Counted from the first letter of the stretch, positions 20,937 to 30,951 are shown. The stretch is 64,000 bases of DNA from Rhodococcus sp. SMB37 (GCF_004345605.1 NZ_SLVY01000002.1:460406-524405); one strand, 5' to 3'. Notes: generated from the sequence alone by a model not told the origin. Program-made: numbers and translations.

Positions 20937-21616
20937 TTGCTCTCCTCCTTGACTTCCTGAGCCGACTCGGCCGGCCCGTGGATGAACGCGTTGAGCGCCT
21001 CGACGCTGAACACGATGTCGTCGCTGTAGAGGACGTCGTAGGTGTTCAACTGATCGGGTGCGAGCGCGTGGATGTTCGGCAGGTTCTGCACGCTCTTCCA
21101 CGCGGCGACGTCTGCACGTCCGACCACCAGGAGCACGTTCTTGCGCTCGGTGAGCTCACCGAGGAAGGTGCGCGCCGACTTCGTCGACGGGGTCTGACCC
21201 GCGACGAGCTCGGTGATCACGTGGATGCGCTCGTTGCGCGCCCGGTCGGAGAGGGCACCGCGCAGGGCGGCTGCCTTCATCTTCTTGGGCGTCCGCTGGC
21301 TGTAGTCGCGCGGCTGCGGGCCGTGGACCGTGCCGCCGCCGACGAACTGCGGTGCACGAGTCGAGCCCTGACGTGCGCGGCCGGTGCCCTTCTGGCGGTA
21401 CGGCTTACGGCCGCCGCCACGGACCTCTCCGCGGGTCTTGGTCGAGTGCGTGCCCTGGCGTGCGGCAGCGAGCTGCGCGACAACCACCTGGTGCAGCAAT
21501 GCGATGTTCGCCGGGGCGTCGAAGATCTCAGCGGGGAGATCGACGGTGCCGGTGGTCTTGCCACCTGCAGCCTTGACGTCCAGCGTCAGCTTGGTTGCGG
21601 TCTCGGTGCTGGTCAT
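20933..21616 (-). CDS. rplD: 50S ribosomal protein L4
   Basis: A 227-residue protein whose long loop reaches the exit tunnel. The loop has [31 protein letters not shown] (about residues 63-93). In E. coli L4 also represses the S10 operon; whether the rpsJ leader here has an L4 site cannot be told by eye. It overlaps rplC by four bases (ATGA). Confidence 0.98.
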   Translation of the reverse strand: MTSTETATKLTLDVKAAGGKTTGTVDLPAEIFDAPANIALLHQVVVAQLAAARQGTHSTKTRGEVRGGGRKPYRQKGTGRARQGSTRAPQFVGGGTVHGPQPRDYSQRTPKKMKAAALRGALSDRARNERIHVITELVAGQTPSTKSARTFLGELTERKNVLLVVGRADVAAWKSVQNLPNIHALAPDQLNTYDVLYSDDIVFSVEALNAFIHGPAESAQEVKEESK

Positions 21617-22266
21617 GCCCGTGCACCACCCTTCACTGCAGTCTTGACGATCACGAGGCCACCCTTGCGGCCGGGGATCGCGCCCTTGATAAGCAGCAGA
21701 CCGTTCTCGGCGTCCACCTTGTGGACGGAGAGGTTCTGCGTCGTGACGCGGTCGCTACCCATACGGCCGGACATGCGCGTGCCCTTGAAGACACGGCCCG
21801 GGGTGGCGCAGCCACCGATGGAACCGGGACGACGGTGCACAGCCTGCGCACCGTGCGAAGCGCCCTGACCGGAGAAGCCGTGACGCTTCATGGTGCCGGC
21901 GAAGCCCTTGCCCTTGGAGGTGCCCGTGATGTCGACGAATGCGCCGTCCTCGAACACCTCTGCGGTCAGTTCCTGGCCGACCTCGTACTCCGAGGCGTCC
22001 TCGACACGGAGCTCGACGAGGTGGCGGCGCGGGGTCACGCCGGCCTTGTCGAACTGGCCGCGAACCGGCTTGTTGACCTTGCGCGGTGCAATGGCGCCGA
22101 ATGCGAGCTGCACGGCGTTGTAGCCGTCGCGCTCCTCGGTGCGAATCTGCGTGACCACGTTCGGTCCGGCCTTGACGACGGTCACCGGAACGACCCGGTT
22201 GTTCTCGTCGAAGACCTGGGTCATGCCGAGCTTGGTGCCCAGGATTCCCTTGATCTGGTTAGTCAT
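21613..22266 (-). CDS. rplC: 50S ribosomal protein L3
   Basis: A 217-residue protein beginning [23 protein letters not shown], with the [25 protein letters not shown] loop that extends toward the peptidyl transferase centre. It follows rpsJ by 39 bp. Confidence 0.98.
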   Translation of the reverse strand: MTNQIKGILGTKLGMTQVFDENNRVVPVTVVKAGPNVVTQIRTEERDGYNAVQLAFGAIAPRKVNKPVRGQFDKAGVTPRRHLVELRVEDASEYEVGQELTAEVFEDGAFVDITGTSKGKGFAGTMKRHGFSGQGASHGAQAVHRRPGSIGGCATPGRVFKGTRMSGRMGSDRVTTQNLSVHKVDAENGLLLIKGAIPGRKGGLVIVKTAVKGGARA

Positions 22267-22305
22267 CTGTTCTCTCCGCTGCGTCTTCTACAAGCTCGCT
22301 GTAAG

Positions 22306-22611
22306 TCACTGAATATTGACGTCGACGCTCGCCGGGAGGTCGATGCGCATGAGTGCGTCGACCGTCTTCGGCGTCGGGTCGAGGATGTCGATCAGCCGCT
22401 TGTGAGTACGCATCTCGAAGTGCTCGCGCGAGTCCTTGTACTTGTGCGGCGAGCGAATGACGCAGTACACGTTCTTTTCCGTTGGCAACGGCACCGGGCC
22501 GACCACGCGGGCACCCGTACGGGTGACCGTCTCGACGATCTTTCGCGCAGATGCGTCGATCGCCTCGTGGTCATAGGCCTTGAGCCTGATGCGGATCTTC
22601 TGTCCCGCCAC
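22306..22611 (-). CDS. rpsJ: 30S ribosomal protein S10 (NusE)
   Basis: A 101-residue protein of the 30S head that also acts as NusE with NusB in antitermination. It begins [19 protein letters not shown] and ends [13 protein letters not shown]. The GTG at 22609-22611 was chosen by alignment with the family; the upstream extension of the frame has no L10-like content. It is the first gene of the S10 operon. Confidence 0.98.
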   Translation of the reverse strand: MAGQKIRIRLKAYDHEAIDASARKIVETVTRTGARVVGPVPLPTEKNVYCVIRSPHKYKDSREHFEMRTHKRLIDILDPTPKTVDALMRIDLPASVDVNIQ

Positions 22612-23063
22612 GCTTAGTGTCCTTTTCTTGCCGCGTTTCGTAGCGCCCGAATGAATCGGGAGCCACCTCGTCTGCACAGTTCCGAACGGAACGGCGACAG
22701 AGAACAGCACTCATACACATAGCGATCCGGGCTCACCCGATCCGCTGCCGCTGTTCATCTGTCATTGTTCTCCGGTCCACGCGGTCGGGCGTGTCGCTGC
22801 GCCGCTCATTCCTCGGCGCCGAAACTTTCGCTTCGACACCGCACAGAACGGGACCGGATGCGCTCATACGAGCGCACGTTGGTGCTGCTTCCGTCTTGCA
22901 TGTGGCCGCGACCTGGCCGTAAAGGCTCGATCCGCGACTGTTACTACTTTCACCGTTCCGAGCCGCGAAACATCCATGGCCCGGTCAAGGCAACCCGACC
23001 AGTATGCAGCAATTCGCCACTGAGTACAACTCCGGGAATGCTCCCCCGGCCGAGACGGAAGCC
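22612..23063 (-). promoter_or_regulatory. Non-coding region upstream of rpsJ (S10 operon leader/promoter)
   Basis: About 450 bp with no convincing gene. It must hold the S10 promoter, but no -10/-35 pair stands out. One possible leader mini-ORF on the minus strand starts at an ATG near 22764, preceded by GGAG, and encodes 10 residues ending in a TGA. The amidase gene ends at the right edge of the region. Confidence 0.4.
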
Positions 23064-24737
23064 CTAATCCATCGCGTTCATCGGGGGCGTTCGCAACGGT
23101 GCTGCCGCATCCACCGTGTTGGTCGGGTCGGGACCGGGGCCGGGTGCGACCTGCAACACTTCGGGCGCAGCTCCCGGCGCCGGCGCCAGATCGGGCAGAT
23201 CCCGCCACACCGGGATCGCTTCCTGCAGCTCGAGGCCGATTTCGATGATCCGTTCGTCCTGCCAAGGCCTGGCACCGAGTTGCACGCCGAACGGCATTCC
23301 CGTCGCAGACGACCGCCCCACCGGAAGTGTCACAACGGGCGCACCCGAATAGTTGGCCCACTTCACGTCCCCCGGTACGCCTTCGGTCACACTCACGCCG
23401 AGGAACTCCTCGCGCAGCGCGCCGTCCACCCGAGTGCCGGGGATCATGACCGCGTCGAGATCGTTGTCGGCGAAGAGCCTGTTGTAGTCGTACTGGTAGC
23501 GCAACCGGTCGCGCTCGAGCATCAGGTAATCCACGACAGGGACCGCCAGCGACGCCACCGCAGCCCCCACACTGGTCACCCGCTCCGGCCGATACAGGCC
23601 GATCCGATCCGCGAATTGCCGGTGGTACGAACCCATCTCGACCACATCGCCCGTTGCGAGCGAGGTCGGAGTCGGTGGCATCACGACGGAAACCACCTCT
23701 GCACCGAGCGAACGCGCGACCTGGATGGCGTCGTCGAACAGGGTCTGCAGCGAAGGCGGGAGATCCGACGGCGGAAGTCCCAGCCGAACCCCGGCCAACG
23801 GCAACGCACCCCCTTTCGCTGCCAGCGGATAGCCACCTGCCGGAACCGGGGGGCCGAGCGCGGTGATCGGATCATCGACGTCGACGGTCGCGAGGGCCGA
23901 CAACATCATCGATGCGTCGGCGAGACTCCGCGCCATCGGTCCGACGTGGTCGCGGGTCCAGGTCAGCGGAATCATGCCGTGGGAGGTGATCCGCCCGTAG
24001 GTGGGTTTGATCGACGAAATTCCGCATGCGCTCGCAGGCAGCCTCACCGATCCTCCGGTGTCGCTGCCGACCGCCAGCGGGGCGAAGCGGGCGGCCAGGA
24101 CCGCTGCACTGCCACCCGAAGACCCACCCGGTGACATCTCGGTGTTCCACGGATTACCCACTTGTGGCGTCGCGACACCGATCGCGAACTCGTCGGTGTG
24201 GGCGTGCCCCATGAGGATTGCGCCGGCGTCCTCGAGCTTGCTCCACACACCGGAGTGTCCGGCTGCGATGTTCCCTTCGAGCACTCTGCTCGACGCGGTG
24301 AGCGGCAGCCCCGACACCGCAAAAATATCCTTGAGGGCGATCGGCAGACCACAGACATCGGGTGCGGGAGTCCCCTCGCTCCGCGCCCGCGTGAGCCTCT
24401 CCCCCGCCGCGTCTGCGCCTGCGTACGCGAACTCCGGATACAGCCGGACCCATGCGCTGGTGAGACCGTCGAACTCCCGCGTCCGCGCCAGGCACGCATC
24501 GAGCAGTTCCTTCGGATGCAGCCGGCCGGCGTGCAGGAGACTCGCAGCCTCGACCGCACTCAACAGCGCCGGGTCCGTCGCATCCACCGTGCCCGGATCC
24601 GGGAGCCTGTGTCCCGGTGTCGTGGGGCGACGATGTCCTGGTGACGCGTGGCCGACCTGCGCAGTGGCTGTGCTCACGAGCAGCGCACCCCCCGCGAGTG
24701 AACCCAACATCCGTCGGCGAGAGAATGCACTACCCAT
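23064..24737 (-). CDS. Tat-exported amidase (amidase signature family)
   Basis: A 557-residue protein. Residues 1-32 are a Tat-type signal (SRRRMLGSLAGGALL with twin Arg, then a small-residue core and cleavage region). The amidase-signature triad is present: Lys in LPIALKDIF, the cis-Ser in SPGGSSGGSAA, and the nucleophile Ser in GSDTGGSVR. Such enzymes hydrolyse amides or peptide amides; the substrate is unknown. The C terminus is Pro/Ala-rich. The GGGGAG upstream abuts the ATG, so initiation may be leaderless or use a different start. It diverges from a GntR/FCD regulator at 24927, a likely controller. Confidence 0.88.
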   Translation of the reverse strand: MGSAFSRRRMLGSLAGGALLVSTATAQVGHASPGHRRPTTPGHRLPDPGTVDATDPALLSAVEAASLLHAGRLHPKELLDACLARTREFDGLTSAWVRLYPEFAYAGADAAGERLTRARSEGTPAPDVCGLPIALKDIFAVSGLPLTASSRVLEGNIAAGHSGVWSKLEDAGAILMGHAHTDEFAIGVATPQVGNPWNTEMSPGGSSGGSAAVLAARFAPLAVGSDTGGSVRLPASACGISSIKPTYGRITSHGMIPLTWTRDHVGPMARSLADASMMLSALATVDVDDPITALGPPVPAGGYPLAAKGGALPLAGVRLGLPPSDLPPSLQTLFDDAIQVARSLGAEVVSVVMPPTPTSLATGDVVEMGSYHRQFADRIGLYRPERVTSVGAAVASLAVPVVDYLMLERDRLRYQYDYNRLFADNDLDAVMIPGTRVDGALREEFLGVSVTEGVPGDVKWANYSGAPVVTLPVGRSSATGMPFGVQLGARPWQDERIIEIGLELQEAIPVWRDLPDLAPAPGAAPEVLQVAPGPGPDPTNTVDAAAPLRTPPMNAMD

Positions 24738-24926
24738 CTCCCCAGCGAAGCACGGATGGGGTGTGAGCGCAGAATCGGCGTACCGGGACAGGCGCAGATG
24801 TCGACGGAGAACCGTCGCCGTCGGGAGATTTCACAGCACGAGAAGGTGCCGTACGCGATAATGCCCCGGATCGACATGCCCTCTCGACCCCACCCGACAC
24901 CGATGATGAACACACAGGAGTAGCCG

Positions 24927-25616
24927 ATGCCCCCGCCCAACCGGTCCGGCTCCTCTCGCCACCTGGGACGTCGCCCCCAGCTGTCGGATGATGTGGCGTC
25001 GTTCGTCCGCAATCGGATCATGGCGGGCGACGTGCGCCCGGGAGACTTCGTGCGGCTCGACGAGACTGCGGCCGAACTCGGGGTCAGCGTCACCCCGGTT
25101 CGTGAGGCCCTGCTCACCCTTCGCGGCGAGGGCTTGGTCGAACTGGTTCCGCACCGGGGCTACGTCGTAGCGCCTTTGACCCGATCGGACATCGACGACG
25201 TCTTCTGGTTGCAGGGGTGCATCGCCGAGAAACTCGCCGCGCGTGCAGCGGAAACCATCGGTGACGACACGATCGCTGAGCTCGACGACATCAACGTCAG
25301 GTTCAGCGACGCGGTTCGGACCGGCGACGGCGCACGTATCGAGACCCTCGAGTTCTCCTTCCACCGCACACTCAACCGGGCTGCTGCCGCACGAAAACTC
25401 GCATGGTTCCTGCACAACGCGACGCGTTACACGCCCGCGCACTTCTATTCGTCCGACCAGGAATGGGGCGTCGAGGCCGTCGCAGCGCACCACCGAATTC
25501 TCGACGCGCTCCGCGAGCACGACCCGAACACGGCCGGAACCGAGACCCGGGACCATTTCACCGACGGAGCACGCCGCCTCGTCCGGCATCTGGACGACAT
25601 CGGCATCTGGTCCTGA
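24927..25616 (+). CDS. GntR-family transcriptional regulator, FCD (FadR-like) subfamily
   Basis: A 229-residue protein starting at ATG 24927, with CAGGAG eight bases upstream. The winged helix-turn-helix spans about residues 15-85 (IMAGDVRPGDFVRLDETAAELGVSVTPVREALLTL, then LVELVPHRGYVV). An all-helical FCD domain follows (about 95-215), with His residues that could bind a metal. FCD regulators sense small organic acids and usually control adjacent catabolic genes. The divergent amidase gene 190 bp away is the obvious candidate target; this is an inference. Confidence 0.88.
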   Translation: MPPPNRSGSSRHLGRRPQLSDDVASFVRNRIMAGDVRPGDFVRLDETAAELGVSVTPVREALLTLRGEGLVELVPHRGYVVAPLTRSDIDDVFWLQGCIAEKLAARAAETIGDDTIAELDDINVRFSDAVRTGDGARIETLEFSFHRTLNRAAAARKLAWFLHNATRYTPAHFYSSDQEWGVEAVAAHHRILDALREHDPNTAGTETRDHFTDGARRLVRHLDDIGIWS

Positions 25617-25756
25617 TCTCATCTCGAACCGGCGTTCTCGGACACCCGGCCGGGAACGTCCCCGAGCGGTAGCATCTCGACGCAGGAGGCGGGGACCCCC
25701 GCTGGACGGGCCATGACCGAGTCCCGACAGGGACCGAGTTCGACGGTGGAGTGCGG

Positions 25757-26767
25757 ATGCGAAGCAACCACGACCATGCAGTCCTCGTGGAGGATGTCCA
25801 CAAGTCGTTCGGGAATGTGCACGCACTCGCCGGTGTCGATTTCTCAGCTCCGGAAGGCTCGGTCCTCGCCGTACTCGGCCCCAACGGTGCCGGTAAGACC
25901 ACCATGGTCAAGATCCTGTCGACGCTCATCCGGGCCTCGAGCGGGCGCGCCGTCGTTGCAGGTCACGATGTCGAGACCAACCCTGCCGCGGTCAGACGCT
26001 CGATCATGATGACCGGGCAGTTCGCAGCATTGGACGACACTCTCACCGGGCGGGAGAACCTCGTACTGTTCGGACGGTTGATGGGACTCGACAAGGCTTC
26101 GGCAAAGCTGCGCGCGGACGAACTGCTCCGCGAGTTCGACCTCGTCGAGGCCGGACGCCGACCGGTCAAAGGCTATTCGGGTGGTATGCGCCGCCGTGTC
26201 GACATCGCGTGCGGACTCGTGGTCCGGCCCGAGGTCGTGTTCCTGGACGAGCCGACCACCGGACTCGATCCACGATCGCGTCAAGGTGTGTGGTCGCTGG
26301 TCGAATCCCTGAAGAAACAGGGCATCACGACCCTGTTGACCACCCAGTACCTCGAAGAAGCGGACGTACTGAGCGACAACATCATCGTGATCGACAAGGG
26401 GACGGTCATCGCGCGGGGCACGGCGAACGAACTGAAGGCCTCGACCGGAGGTAGCTACTGCGAGATCGTCCCCGTCGATCCGGCGGACCTACCACAGATC
26501 GTCCACGCGCTCGGATCCCTCGTTCCCGAGTCCACCCGTGCCGATCTCGCGGCTCCCGGCGACTTCGACCGGGTGTCCATCCCGGCTCCCGCCGGAGCGG
26601 CGACCCTCACGGAGGCGCTCGATCTGATTTCGCCCCTCGACATCGAACTCGCCGATATCGGATTGCGTCGACCTTCGTTGGACGACGTGTTCCTCCAGCT
26701 GACGGGCCACAGCGCGTCGACGGCACCCCCCGAACTCGATGCCGCCGCGGCGGGAGGGGGCGCGTGA
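25757..26767 (+). CDS. DrrA-type ABC exporter ATP-binding protein
   Basis: A 336-residue ATPase with Walker A GPNGAGKT at residues 41-48, signature YSGGMRRR, Walker B VVFLDEPTTGLD and a switch-His region altered to TTQYLEEAD, as in DrrA-like drug exporters. The ATG at 25757, with GGTGGAG five bases upstream, was preferred over a GTG two codons earlier. Its stop overlaps the start of the next permease gene (GTGA), so it forms an exporter operon with two ABC-2 permeases. DrrABC-type systems export hydrophobic natural products or lipids; the nearby NRPS genes make a peptide product a plausible cargo, unproven. Confidence 0.9.
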   Translation: MRSNHDHAVLVEDVHKSFGNVHALAGVDFSAPEGSVLAVLGPNGAGKTTMVKILSTLIRASSGRAVVAGHDVETNPAAVRRSIMMTGQFAALDDTLTGRENLVLFGRLMGLDKASAKLRADELLREFDLVEAGRRPVKGYSGGMRRRVDIACGLVVRPEVVFLDEPTTGLDPRSRQGVWSLVESLKKQGITTLLTTQYLEEADVLSDNIIVIDKGTVIARGTANELKASTGGSYCEIVPVDPADLPQIVHALGSLVPESTRADLAAPGDFDRVSIPAPAGAATLTEALDLISPLDIELADIGLRRPSLDDVFLQLTGHSASTAPPELDAAAAGGGA

Positions 26768-27615
26768 CGGCCCGCACCGAGCATCTTCCGGCGGGTCGGG
26801 TACCCGGCGGCGCGAGTGTGAGCGTTCCCGACCGGCGGTCCGGATCGCACCGCCGTGTCCACCCGAACTCGGTGTCGCAGTGGTCGGCGCTTACCGGACG
26901 CACCCTGCGCACGATGGCCCGATACGGCGAACTGATCATCGCTGTGATCGCACCGTTCGTCTTCGGTCTCGGATTCTATCTGCCGCTGAAGTTCGTGATG
27001 CAGATGCAAGGCATCGACTACGCGCAATTCCTGATGCCGATCATCGTCCTTCAATCAATGGCGTTCACTGCCATCTCCGCGGCCCAGATGGCGGCACAGG
27101 AGGCCACGACCGGGCTGACGACCCGGTTGAAGACGATGCCGGTGGGCGCGACCGTGCCGCTGCTCTCGCGCATGACGGCGGGGCTGACGAGATCAGTGAT
27201 TTCGCTGTTCGCCGCGATCGGATTCGGCTACGTGATCGGTTTCAGGTTCACCGCGGGACTCGGACAAGCGGTCCTCTTCGGAGTGACGGCACTCGCGATC
27301 AGCCTCGTGCTGTGCCTGGGAGCCGACGCAATCGGCAGCCTCTCCAAGAGCCCCGAAGCGACGTCCCAGGCGCTGACGCTTCCACAGCTGATCCTCGGGA
27401 TGCTGTCGTGCGGTTTCGTTCCCGAGCAGGGCTTCCCCGAATGGATCCGCCCGTTCGTCCGTAACCAGCCGATCTCGCAGTTCTCGTTCGCGATGCGCGA
27501 CATGGCAGATGGTGGGGTCACCTGGGAGGTGTTCTTCCCGAGCCTGCTGTGGCTGGTCGGGCTGACCGTGGTGTGTCTACCTCTTGCCGTGTGGGCGAAC
27601 ACGAGGCGGAGGTGA
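26764..27615 (+). CDS. ABC-2 type permease, first subunit (DrrB-like)
   Basis: A 283-residue membrane protein. It has a ~45-residue hydrophilic N terminus and then about six membrane helices; the first is around residues 57-80 and one follows FRFTAGLGQAVLFGVTAL. The C-terminal segment with FVRNQPISQF is typical of ABC-2/DrrB permeases. The GTG start overlaps the ATPase stop by four bases. It probably pairs with the ATPase and with the second permease 4 bp downstream. Confidence 0.86.
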   Translation: MTARTEHLPAGRVPGGASVSVPDRRSGSHRRVHPNSVSQWSALTGRTLRTMARYGELIIAVIAPFVFGLGFYLPLKFVMQMQGIDYAQFLMPIIVLQSMAFTAISAAQMAAQEATTGLTTRLKTMPVGATVPLLSRMTAGLTRSVISLFAAIGFGYVIGFRFTAGLGQAVLFGVTALAISLVLCLGADAIGSLSKSPEATSQALTLPQLILGMLSCGFVPEQGFPEWIRPFVRNQPISQFSFAMRDMADGGVTWEVFFPSLLWLVGLTVVCLPLAVWANTRRR

Positions 27616-27619
27616 CTTG

Positions 27620-28468
27620 ATGAGTCAGGACGCTGCGATGGGGACGGGAACCGGGTCGTTCGGATATCCGGCACCGAATGCCGTGGTCGGCGAAGGGTCC
27701 TTCGCCGCGTTGTGGGAGCACAGCCGCCTTCAGTGCAGCCGGCTCCTCCTTCGCTGGGCCCGCGATCCGGCGACGATGATCCAGGCATTGATCTATCCCG
27801 CACTGACGCTGGTGATGTTCCGGATCGTGCTCGGCGACAGCATCACGGCCGCGACGGGGCAGCCGTCGATCTTCGGGACGGTCCCGATGATCGTGCTGGT
27901 CGGTGCGATGTTCGGCTCCGTCGTCAGCGCTGTCGGGTTGCGCGCCGAACGCGAGTCCGGCCTGCTGAGCCGCTTCTACACGCTGCCGATCCACCGATCA
28001 GCGGGGCTGGTGGGGCGCCTGATGGCCGAGGCCGTTCGCGTCCTCGTCACCTCGATTGTGATTTTCGCCGCAGGCGTCGTCATGGGCTTCCGGTTCACGC
28101 AGGGCATCCCGGCAACGATGTTGATGTTGGTGGTACCCATCGTGTTCGGGATGGGATTCGCCATGATGGTGACCGTTCTGGCCACCTTGTCGACCAAGAT
28201 CCCGCTCGTCGAGATGGTATCGATCGTGTGCACCCTCCTCATGTTCTTCAATTCGGGGTTCGTGCCGGTCATGGCCTATCCGACCTGGTTGCAGCCGATC
28301 GTCGCCAACCAGCCGATGTCGTGTGCGATCGACACCATGCGCGCACTCGCAGTGGGTGGGCCGCTGGCCGAACCGATGATCAAGACCCTGGCATGGTCGC
28401 TCGGGATGTTCGTCCTGTTCCTGGTGCCCGCGATCCGCGGCTATCGACGGGCAGCCCAACAGGGATGA
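27620..28468 (+). CDS. ABC-2 type permease, second subunit (DrrC-like)
   Basis: A 282-residue membrane protein starting at ATG 27620, with GGAGGTGAC upstream. It has about six membrane helices and the EAVRVLVTSIVIF and FNSGFVPVMAYPTWLQPIVANQP segments typical of ABC-2 permeases. It shares the ...NQP.S... end motif with the preceding permease, so the two are probably a heterodimer. It is the last gene of the exporter operon; the lipase gene follows after about 100 bp. Confidence 0.86.
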   Translation: MSQDAAMGTGTGSFGYPAPNAVVGEGSFAALWEHSRLQCSRLLLRWARDPATMIQALIYPALTLVMFRIVLGDSITAATGQPSIFGTVPMIVLVGAMFGSVVSAVGLRAERESGLLSRFYTLPIHRSAGLVGRLMAEAVRVLVTSIVIFAAGVVMGFRFTQGIPATMLMLVVPIVFGMGFAMMVTVLATLSTKIPLVEMVSIVCTLLMFFNSGFVPVMAYPTWLQPIVANQPMSCAIDTMRALAVGGPLAEPMIKTLAWSLGMFVLFLVPAIRGYRRAAQQG

Positions 28469-28569
28469 CCTTGAACTTCCCGGACGGACACGGCTGCCGC
28501 TGCTAACCTCACTTGCGTCCAACCAGGTACGGATACGCCACGACCCGGCTGTCCGCCCGAGGAGCTCCG

Positions 28570-29613
28570 ATGAAATTTGCGCGCCGGATCGCTGTGGCCA
28601 CAGCCACCGCTACCCTTGCCGTCTCGGCGTCGCTGGCCACCACACCCGCGATCGCGTCTGCCCAGCCCACCGCCGACCTGCCTCCTGGCGAGGTCTCCAC
28701 AGATTCCCCCGCTACGAGCTACAACCGCCTCTCCGAGCTGCTCTCCACGATGGGGCCCAGTACCGACGGCACGAACGATCTCGACTGTGTCCCGTCCCCG
28801 GAGCATCCACGCCCGGTGGTACTCGTACACGGAACCGGGTCGGGAATGACGCAGACGTGGCCCATCGTCGCGCCACAGCTCGCCGACCTCGGCTACTGCG
28901 TCTACGCGCTGAACTACGGCGGCGCGACGGCCATGTTCGATCCCGATACGACGATCTGGGGCGTCACCGACATCGAGCAGTCCGCAGTGGAGGTACGGGA
29001 CTTCGTCGACGCCGTTCTCGAGCACACCGGGAGCGACAAAGTCGATCTGGTGGGTCATTCACAGGGTGGAATGCTGTCGCGGCAGTACCTGAAATTCGAG
29101 GGTGGAGCCGATCCCGTCGACCCGGCGCGCAACAAGGTCGAGAACCTCGTCATGCTCGGAGCGACGAACCACGGCACGTCCTTCAACGGACTCCAGCAGC
29201 TGTATGGGGCGCTGGCAATCCTCGGTCTGACGAACGGGAAGGACATCGTCGCCCAGGCATTGTTCGCCGGCACCAACCTCGGTGTCGCCGGGCAGCAGCA
29301 GCTCATCGGTTCTCGGGTGCTTGCTGCCCTCAACAACGGACCCGAGACACTGCCAGGGATCACCTACACGTCGATTGCGACCCGGCACGACGAGATCGTG
29401 ACGCCTCCGGAGAGCTCGTTCCTCGAGCCCGACCCCGGGGCCGAGGTCTACAACAAGTGGGTCCAGGACCTGTGCCCGTCGTCGCCCGCAGATCATTCGA
29501 CGATGCTGATGCTGCCCGAATCGCTGTATCTGCTGAAGTCGGCACTCGATCCCGCCTACGCCGGTGCCCACGAAGTGCCCTGCACTGTTCCGGACGCACC
29601 CGGAACCGCATAG
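28570..29613 (+). CDS. Secreted alpha/beta-hydrolase lipase
   Basis: A 347-residue protein. A signal peptide spans about residues 1-31 (KFARR, Ala/Thr-rich core, cleavage after AIASA). Lipase features are the oxyanion region VVLVHGTGSG (about 78-87), the nucleophile elbow VGHSQGGM (about 168-175) and a C-terminal DHSTM segment that may hold the catalytic His. This matches class-2 triacylglycerol lipases of actinobacteria, acting outside the cell or in the envelope. The start at 28570 was chosen because GAGGAG lies just upstream and it opens the signal peptide; an earlier frame start adds 19 unrelated residues. Confidence 0.86.
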   Translation: MKFARRIAVATATATLAVSASLATTPAIASAQPTADLPPGEVSTDSPATSYNRLSELLSTMGPSTDGTNDLDCVPSPEHPRPVVLVHGTGSGMTQTWPIVAPQLADLGYCVYALNYGGATAMFDPDTTIWGVTDIEQSAVEVRDFVDAVLEHTGSDKVDLVGHSQGGMLSRQYLKFEGGADPVDPARNKVENLVMLGATNHGTSFNGLQQLYGALAILGLTNGKDIVAQALFAGTNLGVAGQQQLIGSRVLAALNNGPETLPGITYTSIATRHDEIVTPPESSFLEPDPGAEVYNKWVQDLCPSSPADHSTMLMLPESLYLLKSALDPAYAGAHEVPCTVPDAPGTA

Positions 29614-29645
29614 CGCTCGGCCCCGACCGACACTGCCCCGAAGCG

Positions 29646-29682
29646 CGAACAGGGCCCCTCCTGGGCGGAGGGGCCCTGTTCG
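29646..29682. terminator. Bidirectional terminator between convergent lipase and Ag85-like genes
   Basis: A 16-bp perfect stem pairs CGAACAGGGCCCCTCC (29646-29661) with 29667-29682, around a 5-nt loop. It lies between two convergent genes, 33 bp after the lipase stop and 33 bp before the end of the minus-strand gene. Confidence 0.8.
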
Positions 29683-29714
29683 TCGGATGCCGGATCGAAG
29701 ATGTCCGGCGAGGA

Positions 29715-30779
29715 TCACAGTCCGAGCGCGCGCTGGAGCACCGGCCACGAATCCTTCAGATCGTCCTGCCAGTAGCCCCACGAATGGCTACCCGAGTCGC
29801 GGAAGTTGTAGGTGGCAGGGATGTCCAGTTCGTTCAGGCGGTTCTGCAGGTTGTGCGTGCAGTAGTTGGTGGCCGCCTCGATCACGCCACCCACGACCAC
29901 CTGGTTCGCGAGCACGTCCACCTGGCCGTCGATCTCAGGGCCGTCGAGCGTGTCGTACGGGCCGGGCAGGCCGTTGCCGTTCGAGATGTACAGTTCGAGG
30001 CCACGCAGCTGCTCTGCGTTGATATACGGGTCCTTCTCGCGCCACATCGGGTCGTCGAGCTCGCCCCACATGTTGCGAGTGTCTCCCCCGCCCCAGGTTT
30101 CGGTGGTCACCTTCACGAACTGCTGCCCCAACGGATCGGAGGTCTGCGCGCAGCCGCTGTACGCCGCCACACCGTTGTAGAGGTCGCCGCCTTCGATGGC
30201 GAGCTGCAGAACCGATGTGCCGGACGACGAGAGACCTGCGATCGCGTTGACGCCGTTCGTTCCGAGTGCGGCGTCGATCAGCGGCGGGATCTCCTTGGTG
30301 AGGAAGGTCTCCCACTTGTTCACGCCGAGAACCGGATCCTCGTTCTTCCAGTCGGTGTAGTAGCTCCACTTGCCACCGACCGGCGAGACGACATTGACGT
30401 TCTTGTCCTTGAAGAAGTCGATGGCGTCGGTGCGGAACCGCCACGTCGCGCTGTCCTCGCCGCCGCCGGCGCCGTTCAGAAGATACAGCGTCGGGCGGGG
30501 CTCACTGGTATCGGCGGGGCGCCACACATCGAGCAGGACTTCCTTGTTCATCGACGCCGAGTGGACGTAGACGAGGAGCTGCTGCTCCCCGTACTGCTCG
30601 ATACGCGTGATGTAGGAGCCGTTCGCGGACTCGACCACCTCGAGAGGCTGCTCACTGTCCCAGACGGGGTCGGCCGCGGCCGTGGCTCCACCGAAGAACA
30701 ACGGCAGTGCTACGACAGCTGCCGAGAGCGCGGCGAGTCTCGTCCTTCGAGTGCATGTCCGCGACTCGACAACCTTCAT
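29715..30779 (-). CDS. Secreted antigen-85-like mycolyltransferase/esterase
   Basis: A 354-residue protein. The signal peptide is about residues 1-36 (Arg-rich n-region, LAALSAAVVALPLFFGG core, ATAAADP cleavage zone). The hydrolase core has [16 protein letters not shown], nucleophile elbow AGLSSSGTS and the C-terminal His motif SHSWGYWQDDLKDSWP. It likely transfers mycoloyl groups, or is a related esterase, in the cell envelope. GAGGAGGTTC precedes the ATG. It is a paralogue of the truA-linked protein at 3435-4469, differing at the elbow (GLSSSG against GVSMSA). The NRPS cluster begins just upstream (172 bp gap) on the same strand. Confidence 0.85.
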   Translation of the reverse strand: MKVVESRTCTRRTRLAALSAAVVALPLFFGGATAAADPVWDSEQPLEVVESANGSYITRIEQYGEQQLLVYVHSASMNKEVLLDVWRPADTSEPRPTLYLLNGAGGGEDSATWRFRTDAIDFFKDKNVNVVSPVGGKWSYYTDWKNEDPVLGVNKWETFLTKEIPPLIDAALGTNGVNAIAGLSSSGTSVLQLAIEGGDLYNGVAAYSGCAQTSDPLGQQFVKVTTETWGGGDTRNMWGELDDPMWREKDPYINAEQLRGLELYISNGNGLPGPYDTLDGPEIDGQVDVLANQVVVGGVIEAATNYCTHNLQNRLNELDIPATYNFRDSGSHSWGYWQDDLKDSWPVLQRALGL

Positions 30780-30951
30780 TCGCTTGAACCTCCTCAGACC
30801 CGTTTCCGGGACATGATTTCCAGACCTCGGGTGCGTCCGAGGCGCACCGTCCGGCGCAGCAATACGTATATCTACAGGTCAGGCGTGCACGTTACCGTGG
30901 ATCGCGCATCTGCGATCCGACAGTCCTGCGCGAGCACACCATACCGGGCGA

